Source: Hydractinia symbiolongicarpus (lineage: Eukaryota > Cnidaria > Hydrozoa > Anthoathecata > Hydractiniidae). From it: 64,000 nt of DNA. The notes beneath the pieces were generated by a model. It searched no databases and was not told where the DNA came from. It saw only the letters and a list, made by a program, of their open reading frames with translations. The DNA lies in assembly GCF_029227915.1 (NCBI RefSeq), contig NC_079885.1, forward strand, positions 1,364,001-1,428,000, in the 5' to 3' direction. The translations under genes and the position numbers were made by a program. How positions within the stretch are numbered: the first letter of the stretch is position 1; every line of letters begins with the position of its first letter. Shown here piece by piece: positions 1 through 12,558 of the stretch.

Positions 1-1622
1 CCACTAAAACGCATGAGACTTGTAGTTTTTAAAAATGTTTTCATTTTTGCTGAGACGCTGAATAAAAGAAGTTTAATCGCCGGGAAACGAAAACTCGCGA
101 CTTCCCGTAAATCCCGGACTCGGCCCGTATAGTCAAAAGTATACAAAGAAAGTACCCAGGGAGTAAACTCATTTCCCGAACGATTTTTTAAATTATATTT
201 TCACCACTAAAACGCATGAGACTTGTATTTTTTAAAAATGATTTCATTTTTGATGAGACGCTGAATAAAAGAAGTTTAATCGCCGGCAAACGAAAACCCG
301 CCATTTCCCGTAAACCCTGGACTCGGCCCGTATAATCAAAAGTATACAAAGAATGTACCCAGGGAGTAAACTCATTTCCCGAACTATTTTTTAAATTATT
401 TTTTCACCACTAAAACGCATGACACTTGTAGTTTTCAAAATTGTTTTCATTTTTAATGAGACGCTGAATAAAAGACGTTTAATCGCCGGCAAACGAAAAC
501 CCGCCATTTCCCGTAAACCCCAGACTCGGCCCGCATAGTCAAAAGTATACAAAGAAAGTACCCATGGAGTAAACTCATTTCCCGAACGATTTTTTAAATT
601 ATTATTTCCCCACTAAAACGCATGAGACTTGTAGTTTTCAAGAATGTTTTCATTTCTGATGAGACGCTGAATAAAAGCAGTTTAATCGCCGGCAAACGAA
701 AATCTGCGATTTCCCGTAAATCCTGGACTCGGCCTGTATAGTCAAAAGTATACAAAGAAAGTACCCAGGGAGTAAACTCATTTCCCGAACGATTTTTTAA
801 ATTTTTTTTTCACCACTAAAACGCATGAGACTTGTAGTTTTCAAAAATGTTTTCATTTTTGATGAGACGCTTAATGAAAGAGGTTTAATCGCCGGAAAAC
901 GAAAACCCGCGATTTCCCGTAAATCCCGGGCTTGGCCCGTATAGTCGAATGTATACAAAGAAAGTACCCTGTGAGTAAACTCATTTCCAGAACGATTTTT
1001 TAAATTATTTTTTCACCACTAAAACGCATAAGACTTGTAGTTTTTAAAAATGTTTTCATTTTTGATGAGACGCTGAATAAAAGAAGTTTAATCGCCGGCA
1101 AACGAAAACCCGCGATTTCCCTTAATCCCGGGCTTGGCCCGTATAGTCAAAAGTATAAAAAGAAAGTACCCAGGGAGTAAACTCATTTCCCGAACGATTT
1201 TTTATATTATTTTTTTACCACTAAACGCATGAGACTTGTAGTTTTCAAAAATATTTTCATATTTGATGGGACGCTGAATAAAAGAAGTTTAATCGCCGGC
1301 AAACGAAAATCCGCGATTTTCCGTAAATCCCGGACTCGGCCCGTATAGTCAAAAGTATACAAAGAAAGTACCCAGGGAGTAAACTCATTTCCCAAACGAT
1401 TTTTTAAATTATTTTTTCACCACTAAAACGCATAAGACTTGTAGTTTTTAAAAATGTTTTCATTTTTGATGAGACGCTGAATAAAAGAAGTTTAATCGCC
1501 GGCAAACGAAAATCCGCGATTTTCCGTAAATCCCGGACTCGGCCCGTATAGTCAAAAGTATACAAAGAAAGTACCCAGGGAGTAAACTCATTTCCCAAAC
1601 GATTTTTTAAATTATTTTTTCA
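1..1622. repeat. Mixed monomers at the left edge (8 units)
   Basis: Monomers start at 1, 204, 407, 610, 813, 1016, 1218 and 1420. The first four resemble the right half of the window more than their neighbours. Unit 1 is type J (TTTTGCTGAGACG, GCGACTTCCCG). Unit 204 has the type I 3' half (AAACCCTGGACTCGG, TATAATCAAAAG). Unit 407 (AAGACGTTTAATC, CCCCAGACTCGGCCCGCATAG, CCCATGG) matches units at 56331 and 57120. Unit 610 is type F. Units from 813 onward (C, A, B, then an A/B mixture at 1420) open the left-hand domain. No higher-order periodicity is visible within this stretch. Confidence 0.85.
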
Positions 1623-1824
1623 CCACTAAAACGCATAAGACTTGTAGTTTTTAAAAATGTTTTCATTTTTGATGAGACGCTGAATAAAAGAAGTTTAATC
1701 GCCGGCAAACGAAAACCCGCGATTTCCCGTAAATCCCGGGCTTGACCCGTATAGTCAAAAGTATAAAAAGAAAGTACCCAGGGAGTAAACTCATTCCCGA
1801 ACGATTTTTTATATTATTTTTTTA

Positions 1825-2026
1825 CCACTAAACGCATGAGACTTGTAGTTTTCAAAAATATTTTCATATTTGATGGGACGCTGAATAAAAGAAGTTTAAT
1901 CGCCGGCAAACAAAAATCCGCGATTTCCCGTAAATCCCGGACTCCGCCCGTATAGTCAAAAGTATACAAAGAAAGTACCCAGGGAGTAAACTCATTTCCC
2001 GAACGATTTTTTAATTTTTTTTTTCA
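1825..2026. repeat. Reference monomer, type B (202 bp)
   Basis: Type B is recognised by CCACTAAACGC (one A fewer than other types), the TTCAAAAATATTTTCATATT stretch, TTGATGGGACG instead of TTGATGAGACG, and usually AATCCGCGATTTTCC. It almost always follows a linker reading TATATTATTTTTTTA. The one-base deletion makes it 202 bp. B is the most uniform type across both halves of the window. It starts each trimer, dimer or heptamer cassette between 41742 and 50862. Confidence 0.9.
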
Positions 2027-2051
2027 CCACTAAAACGCATGAGACTTGTAG

Positions 2052-2061
2052 TTTTTAAAAA
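2052..2061. other. 10-bp perfect palindrome TTTTTAAAAA (representative)
   Basis: Monomers with GTAGTTTTTAAAAATG contain the self-complementary TTTTTAAAAA about 25 bases into the unit. Types B, F, most C2 and some C read TTTTCAAAAA instead, which breaks the palindrome, so its presence or absence is type-specific. Any role in DNA shape or nucleosome positioning is inference only. Confidence 0.7.
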
Positions 2062-2140
2062 TGTTTTCATTTTTGATGAGACTCTTAATGAAAGAGGTTT
2101 AATCGCCGGAAAACGAAAACCCGCGATTTTCCGTAAATCC

Positions 2141-2170
2141 CGGGCTTGGCCCGTATAGTCGAATGTATAC
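2141..2170. other. Adjacent dyads CGGGC-TTG-GCCCG and GTATA-N8-TATAC (representative)
   Basis: In this type C monomer, CGGGC TTG GCCCG (2141-2153) is a perfect 5-bp inverted repeat with a 3-base loop. It shares its last G with a second inverted repeat, GTATA GTCGAATG TATAC (2153-2170). The pair recurs in C and C-derived monomers. Types with GGACTCGGCCCG lose the first dyad, and type A (GTATAAAAAG) loses the second. Such short hairpins could bind a protein or extrude, but nothing in the sequence proves a function. Confidence 0.65.
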
Positions 2171-3443
2171 AAAGAAAGTACCCAGTGAGTAAACTCATTT
2201 CCAGAACGATTTTTTAAATTATTTTTTCACCACTAAAACGCATAAGACTTGTAGTTTTTAAAAATGTTTTCATTTTTGATGAGACGCTGAATAAAAGAAG
2301 TTTAATCGCCGGCAAACGAAAACCCGCGATTTCCCGTAAATCCCGGGCTTGACCCGTATAGTCAAAAGTATAAAAAGAAAGTACCCAGGGAGTAAACTCA
2401 TTCCCGAACGATTTTTTATATTATTTTTTTACCACTAAACGCATGAGACTTGTAGTTTTCAAAAATATTTTCATATTTGATGGGACGCTGAATAAAAGAA
2501 GTTTAATCGCCGGCAAACAAAAATCCGCGATTTCCCGTAAATCCCGGACTCCGCCCGTATAGTCAAAAGTATACAAAGAAAGTACCCAGGGAGTAAACTC
2601 ATTTCCCGAACGATTTTTTAATTTTTTTTTTCACCACTAAAACGCATGAGACTTGTAGTTTTTAAAAATGTTTTCATTTTTGATGAGACTCTTAATGAAA
2701 GAGGTTTAATCGCCGGAAAACGAAAACCCGCGATTTTCCGTAAATCCCGGGCTTGGCCCGTATAGTCGAATGTATACAAAGAAAGTACCCAGTGAGTAAA
2801 CTCATTTCCAGAACGATTTTTTAAATTATTTTTTCACCACTAAAACGCATAAGACTTGTAGTTTTTAAAAATGTTTTCATTTTTGATGAGACGCTGAATA
2901 AAAGAAGTTTAATCGCCGGCAAACGAAAACCCGCGATTTCCCGTAAATCCCGGGCTTGACCCGTATAGTCAAAAGTATAAAAAGAAAGTACCCAGGGAGT
3001 AAACTCATTCCCGAACGATTTTTTATATTATTTTTTTACCACTAAACGCATGAGACTTGTAGTTTTCAAAAATATTTTCATATTTGATGGGACGCTGAAT
3101 AAAAGAAGTTTAATCGCCGGCAAACAAAAATCCGCGATTTCCCGTAAATCCCGGACTCGGCCCGTATAGTCAAAAGTATACAAAGAAAGTACCCAGGGAG
3201 TAAACTCATTTCCCGAACGATTTTTTAATTTTTTTTTTCACCACTAAAACGCATGAGATTTGTAGTTTTTAAAAATGTTTTCATTTTTGATGAGACTCTT
3301 AATGAAAGAGGTTTAATCGCCGGAAAACGAAAACCCGCGATTTTCCGTAAATCCCGGGCTTGGCCCGTATAGTCGAATGTATACAAAGAAAGTACCCTGT
3401 GAGTAAACTCATTTCCAGAACGATTTTTTAAATTATTTTTTCA

Positions 3444-6400
3444 CCACTAAAACGCATAAGACTTGTAGTTTTTAAAAATGTTTTCATTTTTGATGAGACG
3501 CTGAATAAAAGAAGTTTAATCGCCGGCAAACGAAAACCCGCGATTTCCTGTAAATCCCGGGCTTGGCCCGTATAGTCAAAAGTATAAAAAGAAAGTACCC
3601 AGGGAGTAAACTCATTTCCCGAACGATTTTTTATATTATTTTTTTACCACTAAACGCATGAGACTGTAGTTTTCAAAAATATTTTCATATTTGATGGGAC
3701 GCTGAATAAAAGAAGTTTAATCGCCGGCAAACGAAAATCCGCGATTTTCCGTAAATCCCGGACTCGGCCCGTATAGTCAAAAGTATACAAAGAAAGTACC
3801 CAGGGAGTAAACTCATTTCCCGAACGATTTTTTAAATTATTTTTTCACCACTAAAACGCATAAGACTTGTAGTTTTTAAAAATGTTTTCATTTTTGATGA
3901 GAGGCTGAATAAAAGAAGTTTAATCGCCGGCAAACGAAAACCCGCGATTTCCCGTAAATCCCGGGCTTGGCCCGTATAGTCAAAAGTATAAAAAGAAAGT
4001 ACCCAGGGAGTAAACTCATTTCCCGAACGATTTTTTATATTATTTTTTTACCACTAAACGCATGAGACTTGTAGTTTTTAAAAATGTTTTCATTTTTGAT
4101 GAGACGCTCAATAAAAGAAGTTTAATCGCCGGCAAACGAAAACCCGCGATTTCCCGTAAATCCCGGGCTTGGCCCGTATAGTCGAATGTATACAAAGAAA
4201 GTACCCTGTGAGTAAACTCATTTCCAGAACGATTTTTTAAATTATTTTTTCACCACTAAAACGCATGAGACTTGTAGTTTTTAAAAATGTTTTCATTTTT
4301 GATGAGACGCTGAATAAAAGAAGTTTAATCGCCGGCAAAAGAAAACCCGCGATTTCCCGTAAATCCCGGCTTGGCCCGTGTAGTCAAAAGTATACAAAGA
4401 AAGTACCCAGGGAGTAAACTCATTTCCCGAACGATTTTTTAAATTACTTTTTCACCACTAAAACGCATGAGACTTGTAGTTTTTAAAAATGTTTTTATTT
4501 TCGATGAGACGCTGAATAAAAGAAGTTTTATCGCCGGCAAACGAAAACCTCCGATTTCCCGTAAATCCTGGACTCGGCCCGTATAGTCAAAAGTATAAAA
4601 AGAAAGTACCCAGGGAGTAAACTCATTTCCCGAACGATTTTTTATATTATTTTTTTACCACTAAACGCATGAGACTTGTAGTTTTCAAAAATATTTTCAT
4701 ATTTGATGGGACGCTGAATAAAAGAAGTTTAATCGCCGGCAAACGAAAATCCGCGATTTTCCGTAAATCCCGGACTCGGCCCGTATAGTCAAAAGTATAC
4801 AAAGAAAGTACCCAGGGAGTAAACTCATTTCCCGAACGATTTTTTAAATTATTTTTTCACCACTAAAACGCATAAGACTTGTAGTTTTTAAAAATGTTTT
4901 CATTTTTGATGAGACGCTGAATAAAAGAAGTTTAATCGCCGGCAAACGAAAACCCGCGATTTCCCGTAAATCCCGGGCTTGGCCCGTATAGTCAAAAGTA
5001 TAAAAAGAAAGTACCCAGGGAGTAAACTCATTTCCCGAACGATTTTTTATATTATTTTTTTACCACTAAACGCATGAGACTTGTAGCTTTTAAAAATGTT
5101 TTCATTTTTGATGAGACGCTGAATAAAAGAAGTTTAATCGCCGGCAAAAGAAAACCCGCGATTTCCCGTAAATCCCGGCTTGGCCCGTGTAGTCAAAAGT
5201 ATACAAAGAAAGTACCCAGTGAGTAAACTCATTTCCCGAACGATTTTTTAAATTACTTTTTCACCACTAAAACGCATGAGACTTGTAGTTTTTAAAAATG
5301 TTTTCATTTTCGATGAGACGCTGAATAAAAGAAGTTTTATCGCCGGCAAACGAAAACCTCCGATTTCCCGTAAATCCTGGACTCGGCCCGTATAGTCAAA
5401 AGTATACAAAGAAAGTACCCAGGGTGTAAACTCATTTCCCAAACGATTTTTTAAATTATTATTTCCCCACTAAAACGCATGAGACTTGTAGTTTTCAAGA
5501 ATGTTTTCATTTTTGATGAGACGCTGAATAAAAGCAGTTTAATCGCCGGCAAACGAAAACCTGCGATTTCCCGTAAATCCTGGACTCGGCCTGTATAGTC
5601 AAAAGTATACAAAGAAAGTACCCAGGGAGTAAACTCATTTCCCGAACGATTTTTTAAATTTTTTTTTCACCACTAAAACGCATGAGACTTGTAGTTTTCA
5701 AAAATGTTTTCATTTTTGATGAGACGCTTAATGAAAGAGGTTTAATCGCCGGAAAACGAAAACCCGCGATTTCCCGTAAATCCCAGGCTTGGCCCGTATA
5801 GTCGAATGTATACAAAGAAAGTACCCTGTGAGTAAACTCATTTCCAGAACGATTTTTTAAATTATTTTTTCACCACTAAAACGCATAAGACTTGTAGTTT
5901 TTAAAAATGTTTTCATTTTTGATGAGACGCTGAATAAAAGAAGTTTAATCGCCGGCAAACGAAAACCCGCGATTTCCCGTAAATCCCGGGCTTGGCCCAT
6001 ATAGTCAAAAGTATAAAAAGAAAGTACCCAGGGAGCAAACTCATTTCCCGAACGATTTTTTATAATATTTTTTTACCACTAAACGCATGAGACTTGTAGT
6101 TTTCAAAAATATTTTCATATTTGATGGGACGCTGAATAAAAGAAGTTTAATCGCCGGCAAACGAAAATCCGCGATTTTCCGTAAATCCCGGACTCGGCCC
6201 GTATAGTCAAAAGTATACAAAGAAAGTACCCAGGGAGTAAACTCATTTCCCGAACGATTTTTTAAATTATTTTTTCACCACTTAAACGCATAAGACTTGT
6301 AGTTTTTAAAAATGTTTTCATTTTTGATGAGACGCTGAATAAAAGAAGTTTAATCGCCGGCAAACGAAAACCCGCGATTTCCCGTAAATCCCGGGCTTGG

Positions 6401-6885
6401 CCCGTATAGTCAAAAGTATAAAAAGAAAGTACCCAGGGAGTAAACTCATTTCCCGAACGATTTTTTATATTATTTTTTTACCACTAAACGCATGAGACTT
6501 GTAGTTTTCAAAAATATTTTCATATTTGATGGGACGCTGAATAAAAGAAGTTTAATCGCCGGCAAACGAAAATCCGCGATTTCCCGTAAATCCCGGACTC
6601 GGCCCGTATAGTCAAAAGTATACAAAGAAAGTACCCAGGGAGTAAACTCATTTCCCGAACGATTTTTTAAATTTTTTTTTCACCACTAAAACGCATGAGA
6701 CTTGTAGTTTTTAAAAATGTTTTCATTTTTCATGAGATGCTTAATGAAAGAGGTTTAATCGCCGGAAAACGAAAACCCGCGATTTCCCGTAAATCCCGGG
6801 CTTGGCCCGTATAGTCGAATGTATACAAAGAAAGTACCCTGTGAGTAAACTCATTTCCAGAACGATTTTTTAAATTATTTTTTCA
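3444..6885. repeat. Irregular mixture of A, B, C, D, E, F monomers (17 units)
   Basis: Monomer starts: 3444 A, 3647 B (one base lost in GACTGTAG), 3848 A, 4051 hybrid, 4253 D, 4455 E, 4658 B, 4860 A, 5063 B/D hybrid, 5264 E, 5467 F, 5670 C, 5873 A, 6076 B, 6278 A, 6481 B, 6683 C. No constant higher-order period. The D-E pair appears twice (4253 and 5063). Unit 4051 begins like B (CTAAACGC), continues like A, and ends like C (GTCGAATG, CCCTGTGAG), which marks it as a product of exchange between types. Confidence 0.85.
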
Positions 6886-9800
6886 CCACTAAAACGCATG
6901 AGACTTGTAGTTTTTAAAAATGTTTTCATTTTTGATGAGACGCTGAATAAAAGAAGTTTAATCGCCGGCAAAAGAAAACCCGCGATTTCCCGTTAATCCC
7001 GGCTTGGCCCGTGTAGTCAAAAGTATACAAAGAAAGTACCCAGGGAGTAAACTCATTTCCCGAACGATTTTTTAAATTACTTTTTCACCACTAAAACGCA
7101 TGATACTTGTAGTTTTTAAAAATGTTTTCATTTTCGATGAGACGCTGAATAAAAGAAGTTTTATCGCCGGCAAACGAAAACCTGCGATTTCCCGTAAATC
7201 CTGGACTCGGCCCGTATAGTCAAAAGTATACAAAGAAAGTACCCAGGGAGTAAACTCATTTCCCGAACGATTTTTTAAATTTTTTTTTCACCACTAAAAC
7301 GCATGAGACTTGTAGTTTTCAAAAATGTTTTCATTTTTGATGAGACGCTTAATGAAAGAGGTTTAATCGCCGGAAAACGAAAACCCGCGATTTCCCGTAA
7401 ATCCCGGGCTTGGCCCGTATAGTCGAATGTATACAAAGAAAGTACCCTGTGAGTAAACTCATTTCCAGAACGATTTTTTAAATTATTTTTTCACCACTAA
7501 AACGCATAAGACTTGTAGTTTTTAAAAATGTTTTCATTTTTGATGAGACGCTGAATAAAAGAAGTTTAATCGCCGGCAAACGAAAACCCGCGATTTCCCG
7601 TAAATCCCGGGCTTGGCCCGTATAGTCAAAAGTATAAAAAGAAAGTACCCAGGGAGTAAACTCATTTCCCGAACGATTTTTTATATTATTTTTTTACCAC
7701 TAAACGCATGAGACTTGTGGTTTTCAAAAATATTTCCATATTTGATGGGACGCTGAATAAAAGAAGTTTAATCGCCGGCAAACAAAAATCCGCGATTTCC
7801 CGTAAATCCCGGACTCGGCCCGTATAGTCAAAAGTATACAAAGAAAGTACCCAGGGAGTAAACTCATTTCCCGAACGATTTTTTAAATTTTTTTTTCACC
7901 ACTAAAACGCATGAGACTTGTAGTTTTTAAAAATGTTTTCATTTTTCATGAGACGCTTAATGAAAGAGGTTTAATCGCCGGAAAACGAAAACCCGCGATT
8001 TTCCGTAAATCCCGGGCTTGGCCCGTATAGTCGAATGTATACAAAGAAAGTACCCTGTGAGTAAAGTCATTTCCCGAACGATTTTTTATATTATTTTTTT
8101 ACCACTAAACGCATGAGACTTGTAGTTTTCAAAAATATTTTCATATTTGATGGGACGCTGAATAAAAGAAGTTTAATCGCCGGCAAACGAAAATCCGCGA
8201 TTTCCCGTAAATCCCGGACTCGGCCCGTATAGTCAAAAGTATACAAAGAAAGTACCCAGGGAGTAAACTCATTTCCCGAACGATTTTTTAAATTTTTTTT
8301 TCACCACTAAAACGCATGAGACTTGTAGTTTTTAAAAATGTTTTCATTTTTGATGAGACGCTTAATGAAAAAGGTTTAATCGCCGGAAAACGAAAACCCG
8401 CGATTTTCCGTAAATCCCGGGCTTGGCCCGTATAGTCGAATGTATACAAAGAAAGTACCCTGTGAGTAAACTCATTTCCAGAACGATTTTTTAAATTTTT
8501 TTTTCACCACTAAAACGCATGAGACTTGTAGTTTTCAAAAATGTTTTCATTTTTGATGAGACGCTGAATAAAAGAAGTTTAATCGCCGGATAAAGAAAAC
8601 CCGCGATTTCCCGTAAATCCCGGCTTGGCCCGTGTAGTAAAAAGTATACAAAGAAAGTACCCAGGGAGTAAACTCATTTCCCGAACGATTTTTTAAATTA
8701 CTTTTTCACCACTAAAACGCATGAGATTTATAGTTTTTAAAAATGTTTTCATTTTCCATCAGACGCTGAATAAAAGAAGTTTTATCGCCGGCAAACGAAA
8801 ACCTCCGATTTCCCGTAAATCCTGGACTCGGCCCGTATAGTCAAAAGTATACAAAGAAAGTACCCAGGGTGTAAACTCACTTCCCAAACGATTTTTTAAA
8901 TTACTTTTTCACCACTAAAACGCATGAGACTTGTAGTTTTTAAAAATGTTTTCATTTTTGATGAGACGCTGAATAAAAGAAGTTTAATCGCCGGCAAAAG
9001 AAAACCCGCGATTTCCCGTTAATCCCGGCTTGGCCCGTGTAGTCAAAAGTATACAAAGAAAGTACCCAGGGAGTAAACTCATTTCCCGAACGATTTTTTA
9101 AATTACTTTTTCACCACTAAAACGCATGAGACTTGTAGTTTTTAAAAATGTTTTCATTTTCGATGAGACGCTGAATAAAAGAAGTTTTATCGCCGGCAAA
9201 CGAAAACCTGCGATTTCCCGTAAATCCTGGACTCGGCCCGTATAGTCAAAAGTATACAAAGAAAGTACCCAGGGAGTAAACTCATTTCCCGAACGATTTT
9301 TTAAATTTTTTTTTCACCACTAAAACGCATGAGACTTGTAGCTTTCAAAAATGTTTTCATTTTTGATGAGACGCTTAATGAAAGAGGTTTAATCGCCGGA
9401 AAACGAAAACCCGCGATTTCCCGTAAATCCCGGGCTTGGCCCGTATAGTCGAATGTATACAAAGAAAGTACCCTGTGAGTAAACTCATTTCCAGAACGAT
9501 TTTTTAAATTATTTTTTCACCACTAAAACGCATAAGACTTGTAGTTTTTAAAAATGTTTTCATTTTTGATGAGACGCTGAATAAAAGAAGTTTAATCGCC
9601 GGCAAACGAAAACCCGCGATTTCCCGTAAATCCCGGGCTTGGCCCGTATAGTCAAAAGTATAAAAAGAAAGTACCCAGGGAGTAAACTCATTTCCCGAAC
9701 GATTTTTTATATTATTTTTTTACCACTAAACGCATGAGACTTGTGGTTTTCAAAAATATTTCCATATTTGATGGGACGCTGAATAAAAGAAGTTTAATCG

Positions 9801-12558
9801 CCGGCAAACAAAAATCCGCGATTTCCCGTAAATCCCGGACTCGGCCCGTATAGTCAAAAGTATACAAAGAAAGTACCCAGGGAGTAAACTCATTTCCCGA
9901 ACGATTTTTTAAATTTTTTTTTCACCACTAAAACGCATGAGACTTGTAGTTTTTAAAAATGTTTTCATTTTTCATGAGACGCTTAATGAAAGAGGTTTAA
10001 TCGCCGGAAAACGAAAACCCGCGATTTTCCGTAAATCCCGGGCTTGGCCCGTATAGTCGAATGTATACAAAGAAAGTACCCTGTGAGTAAAGTCATTTCC
10101 CGAACGATTTTTTATATTATTTTTTTACCACTAAACGCATGAGACTTGTAGTTTTCAAAAATATTTTCATATTTGATGGGACGCTGAATAAAAGAAGTTT
10201 AATCGCCGGCAAACGAAAATCCGCGATTTCCCGTAAATCCCGGACTCGGCCCGTATAGTCAAAAGTATACAAAGAAAGTACCCAGGGAGTAAACTCATTT
10301 CCCGAACGATTTTTTAAATTTTTTTTTCACCACTAAAACGCATGAGACTTGTAGTTTTTAAAAATGTTTTCATTTTTGATGAGACGCTTAATGAAAAAGG
10401 TTTAATCGCCGGAAAACGAAAACCCGCGATTTTCCGTAAATCCCGGGCTTGGCCCGTATAGTCGAATGTATACAAAGAAAGTACCCTGTGAGTAAACTCA
10501 TTTCCAGAACGATTTTTTAAATTTTTTTTTCACCACTAAAACGCATGAGACTTGTAGTTTTCAAAAATGTTTTCATTTTTGATGAGACGCTGAATAAAAG
10601 AAGTTTAATCGCCGGATAAAGAAAACCCGCGATTTCCCGTAAATCCCGGCTTGGCCCGTGTAGTAAAAAGTATACAAAGAAAGTACCCAGGGAGTAAACT
10701 CATTTCCCGAACGATTTTTTAAATTACTTTTTCACCACTAAAACGCATGAGATTTATAGTTTTTAAAAATGTTTTCATTTTCCATCAGACGCTGAATAAA
10801 AGAAGTTTTATCGCCGGCAAACGAAAACCTCCGATTTCCCGTAAATCCTGGACTCGGCCCGTATAGTCAAAAGTATACAAAGAAAGTACCCAGGGTGTAA
10901 ACTCACTTCCCAAACGATTTTTTAAATTACTTTTTCACCACTAAAACGCATGAGACTTGTAGTTTTTAAAAATGTTTTCATTTTTGATGAGACGCTGAAT
11001 AAAAGAAGTTTAATCGCCGGCAAAAGAAAACCCGCGATTTCCCGTTAATCCCGGCTTGGCCCGTGTAGTCAAAAGTATACAAAGAAAGTACCCAGGGAGT
11101 AAACTCATTTCCCGAACGATTTTTTAAATTACTTTTTCACCACTAAAACGCATGAGACTTGTAGTTTTTAAAAATGTTTTCATTTTCGATGAGACGCTGA
11201 ATAAAAGAAGTTTTATCGCCGGCAAACGAAAACCTGCGATTTCCCGTAAATCCTGGACTCGGCCCGTATAGTCAAAAGTATACAAAGAAAGTACCCAGGG
11301 AGTAAACTCATTTCCCGAACGATTTTTTAAATTTTTTTTTCACCACTAAAACGCATGAGACTTGTAGTTTTCAAAAATGTTTTCATTTTTGATGAGACGC
11401 TTAATGAAAGAGGTTTAATCGCCGGAAAACGAAAACCCGCGATTTCCCGTAAATCCCGGGCTTGGCCCGTATAGTCGAATGTATACAAAGAAAGTACCCT
11501 GTGAGTAAACTCATTTCCAGAACGATTTTTTAAATTATTTTTTCACCACTAAAACGCATAAGACTTGTAGTTTTTAAAAATGTTTTCATTTTTGATGAGA
11601 CGCTGAATAAAAGAAGTTTAATCGCCGGCAAACGAAAACCCGCGATTTCCCGTAAATCCCGGGCTTGGCCCGTATAGTCAAAAGTATAAAAAGAAAGTAC
11701 CCAGGGAGTAAACTCATTTCCCGAACGATTTTTTATATTATTTTTTTACCACTAAACGCATGAGACTTGTGGTTTTCAAAAATATTTCCATATTTGATGG
11801 GACGCTGAATAAAAGAAGTTTAATCGCCGGCAAACAAAAATCCGCGATTTCCCGTAAATCCCGGACTCGGCCCGTATAGTCAAAAGTATACAAAGAAAGT
11901 ACCCAGGGAGTAAACTCATTTCCCGAACGATTTTTTAAATTTTTTTTTCACCACTAAAACGCATGAGACTTGTAGTTTTTAAAAATGTTTTCATTTTTCA
12001 TGAGACGCTTAATGAAAGAGGTTTAATCGCCGGAAAACGAAAACCCGCGATTTTCCGTAAATCCCGGGCTTGGCCCGTATAGTCGAATGTATACAAAGAA
12101 AGTACCCTGTGAGTAAAGTCATTTCCCGAACGATTTTTTATATTATTTTTTTACCACTAAACGCATGAGACTTGTAGTTTTCAAAAATATTTTCATATTT
12201 GATGGGACGCTGAATAAAAGAAGTTTAATCGCCGGCAAACGAAAATCCGCGATTTCCCGTAAATCCCGGACTCGGCCCGTATAGTCAAAAGTATACAAAG
12301 AAAGTACCCAGGGAGTAAACTCATTTCCCGAACGATTTTTTAAATTTTTTTTTCACCACTAAAACGCATGAGACTTGTAGTTTTTAAAAATGTTTTCATT
12401 TTTGATGAGACGCTTAATGAAAGAGGTTTAATCGCCGGAAAACGAAAACCCGCGATTTTCCGTAAATCCCGGGCTTGGCCCGTATAGTCGAATGTATACA
12501 AAGAAAGTACCCTGTGAGTAAACTCATTTCCAGAACGATTTTTTAAATTATTTCTTCA
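6886..12558. repeat. Decamer HOR, 2026 bp, about 2.8 copies
   Basis: Copy 1 spans 6886-8911, copy 2 8912-10937, and copy 3 10938-12558 (eight of ten monomers). Private markers recur at exactly 2026-bp spacing: CGTTAATCCC at 6991, 9017 and 11043; CTTGTGGTTTT at 7714, 9740 and 11766. Monomer order is D, E-like, C, A, B, C, B, C, D-like (CCGGATAAAG), E-like (CCTCCGATTT). Copies differ by only scattered single bases, for example TGATACTTG at 7100 in copy 1 and GTAGCTTTC near 9340 in copy 2. Copy 3 stops after the eighth monomer, where type A at 12559 replaces the expected CCGGATAAAG monomer. The near-identity implies very recent amplification. Confidence 0.95.

Larger units (their letters stand above)
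2027..2229. repeat. Reference monomer, type C (203 bp)
   Basis: Type C carries GCTTAATGAAAGAGG (here ACTCTTAATGAAAGAGG), CCGGAAAACGAAAAC, CCCGGGCTTGGCCCG and GTCGAATGTATAC. Elsewhere it usually ends in CCCTGTGAG and CATTTCCAGAACG. It is usually preceded by the linker AAATTTTTTTTT and followed by type A. In the right half it is replaced by the related C2 form, reference monomer 41945-42147. Confidence 0.9.
1623..3443. repeat. A-B-C trimer HOR, 607 bp, three copies
   Basis: Monomer starts are A 1623, B 1825, C 2027; A 2230, B 2432, C 2634; A 2837, B 3039, C 3241. The three units are exactly 607 bp each and nearly identical. They share private variants such as the shortened TCATTCCCGAACG (1791, 2398, 3005) and GAGACTCTTAATGAAAG in every C. 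The third copy has a few changes (GAGATTTG near 3255, CCCTGTGAG instead of CCCAGTGAG). This A-B-C order is the commonest motif in the left half and is probably an old building block from which longer units were assembled. Confidence 0.93.

Noticed and set aside
1207-1598. Single-monomer minus-strand open frames of 60-64 codons
   Set aside because: Each is contained within about one monomer and recurs simply because the monomer recurs. Start and stop positions move with single-base variants, with no sign of selection on the protein.
1698-1714. CENP-B box on the minus strand (TTTCGTTTGCCGGCGAT)
   Set aside because: The start TTTCGTT resembles the box, but only about 10 of 17 positions agree. 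The required central A and the CGGG are absent, so it is not a CENP-B box.
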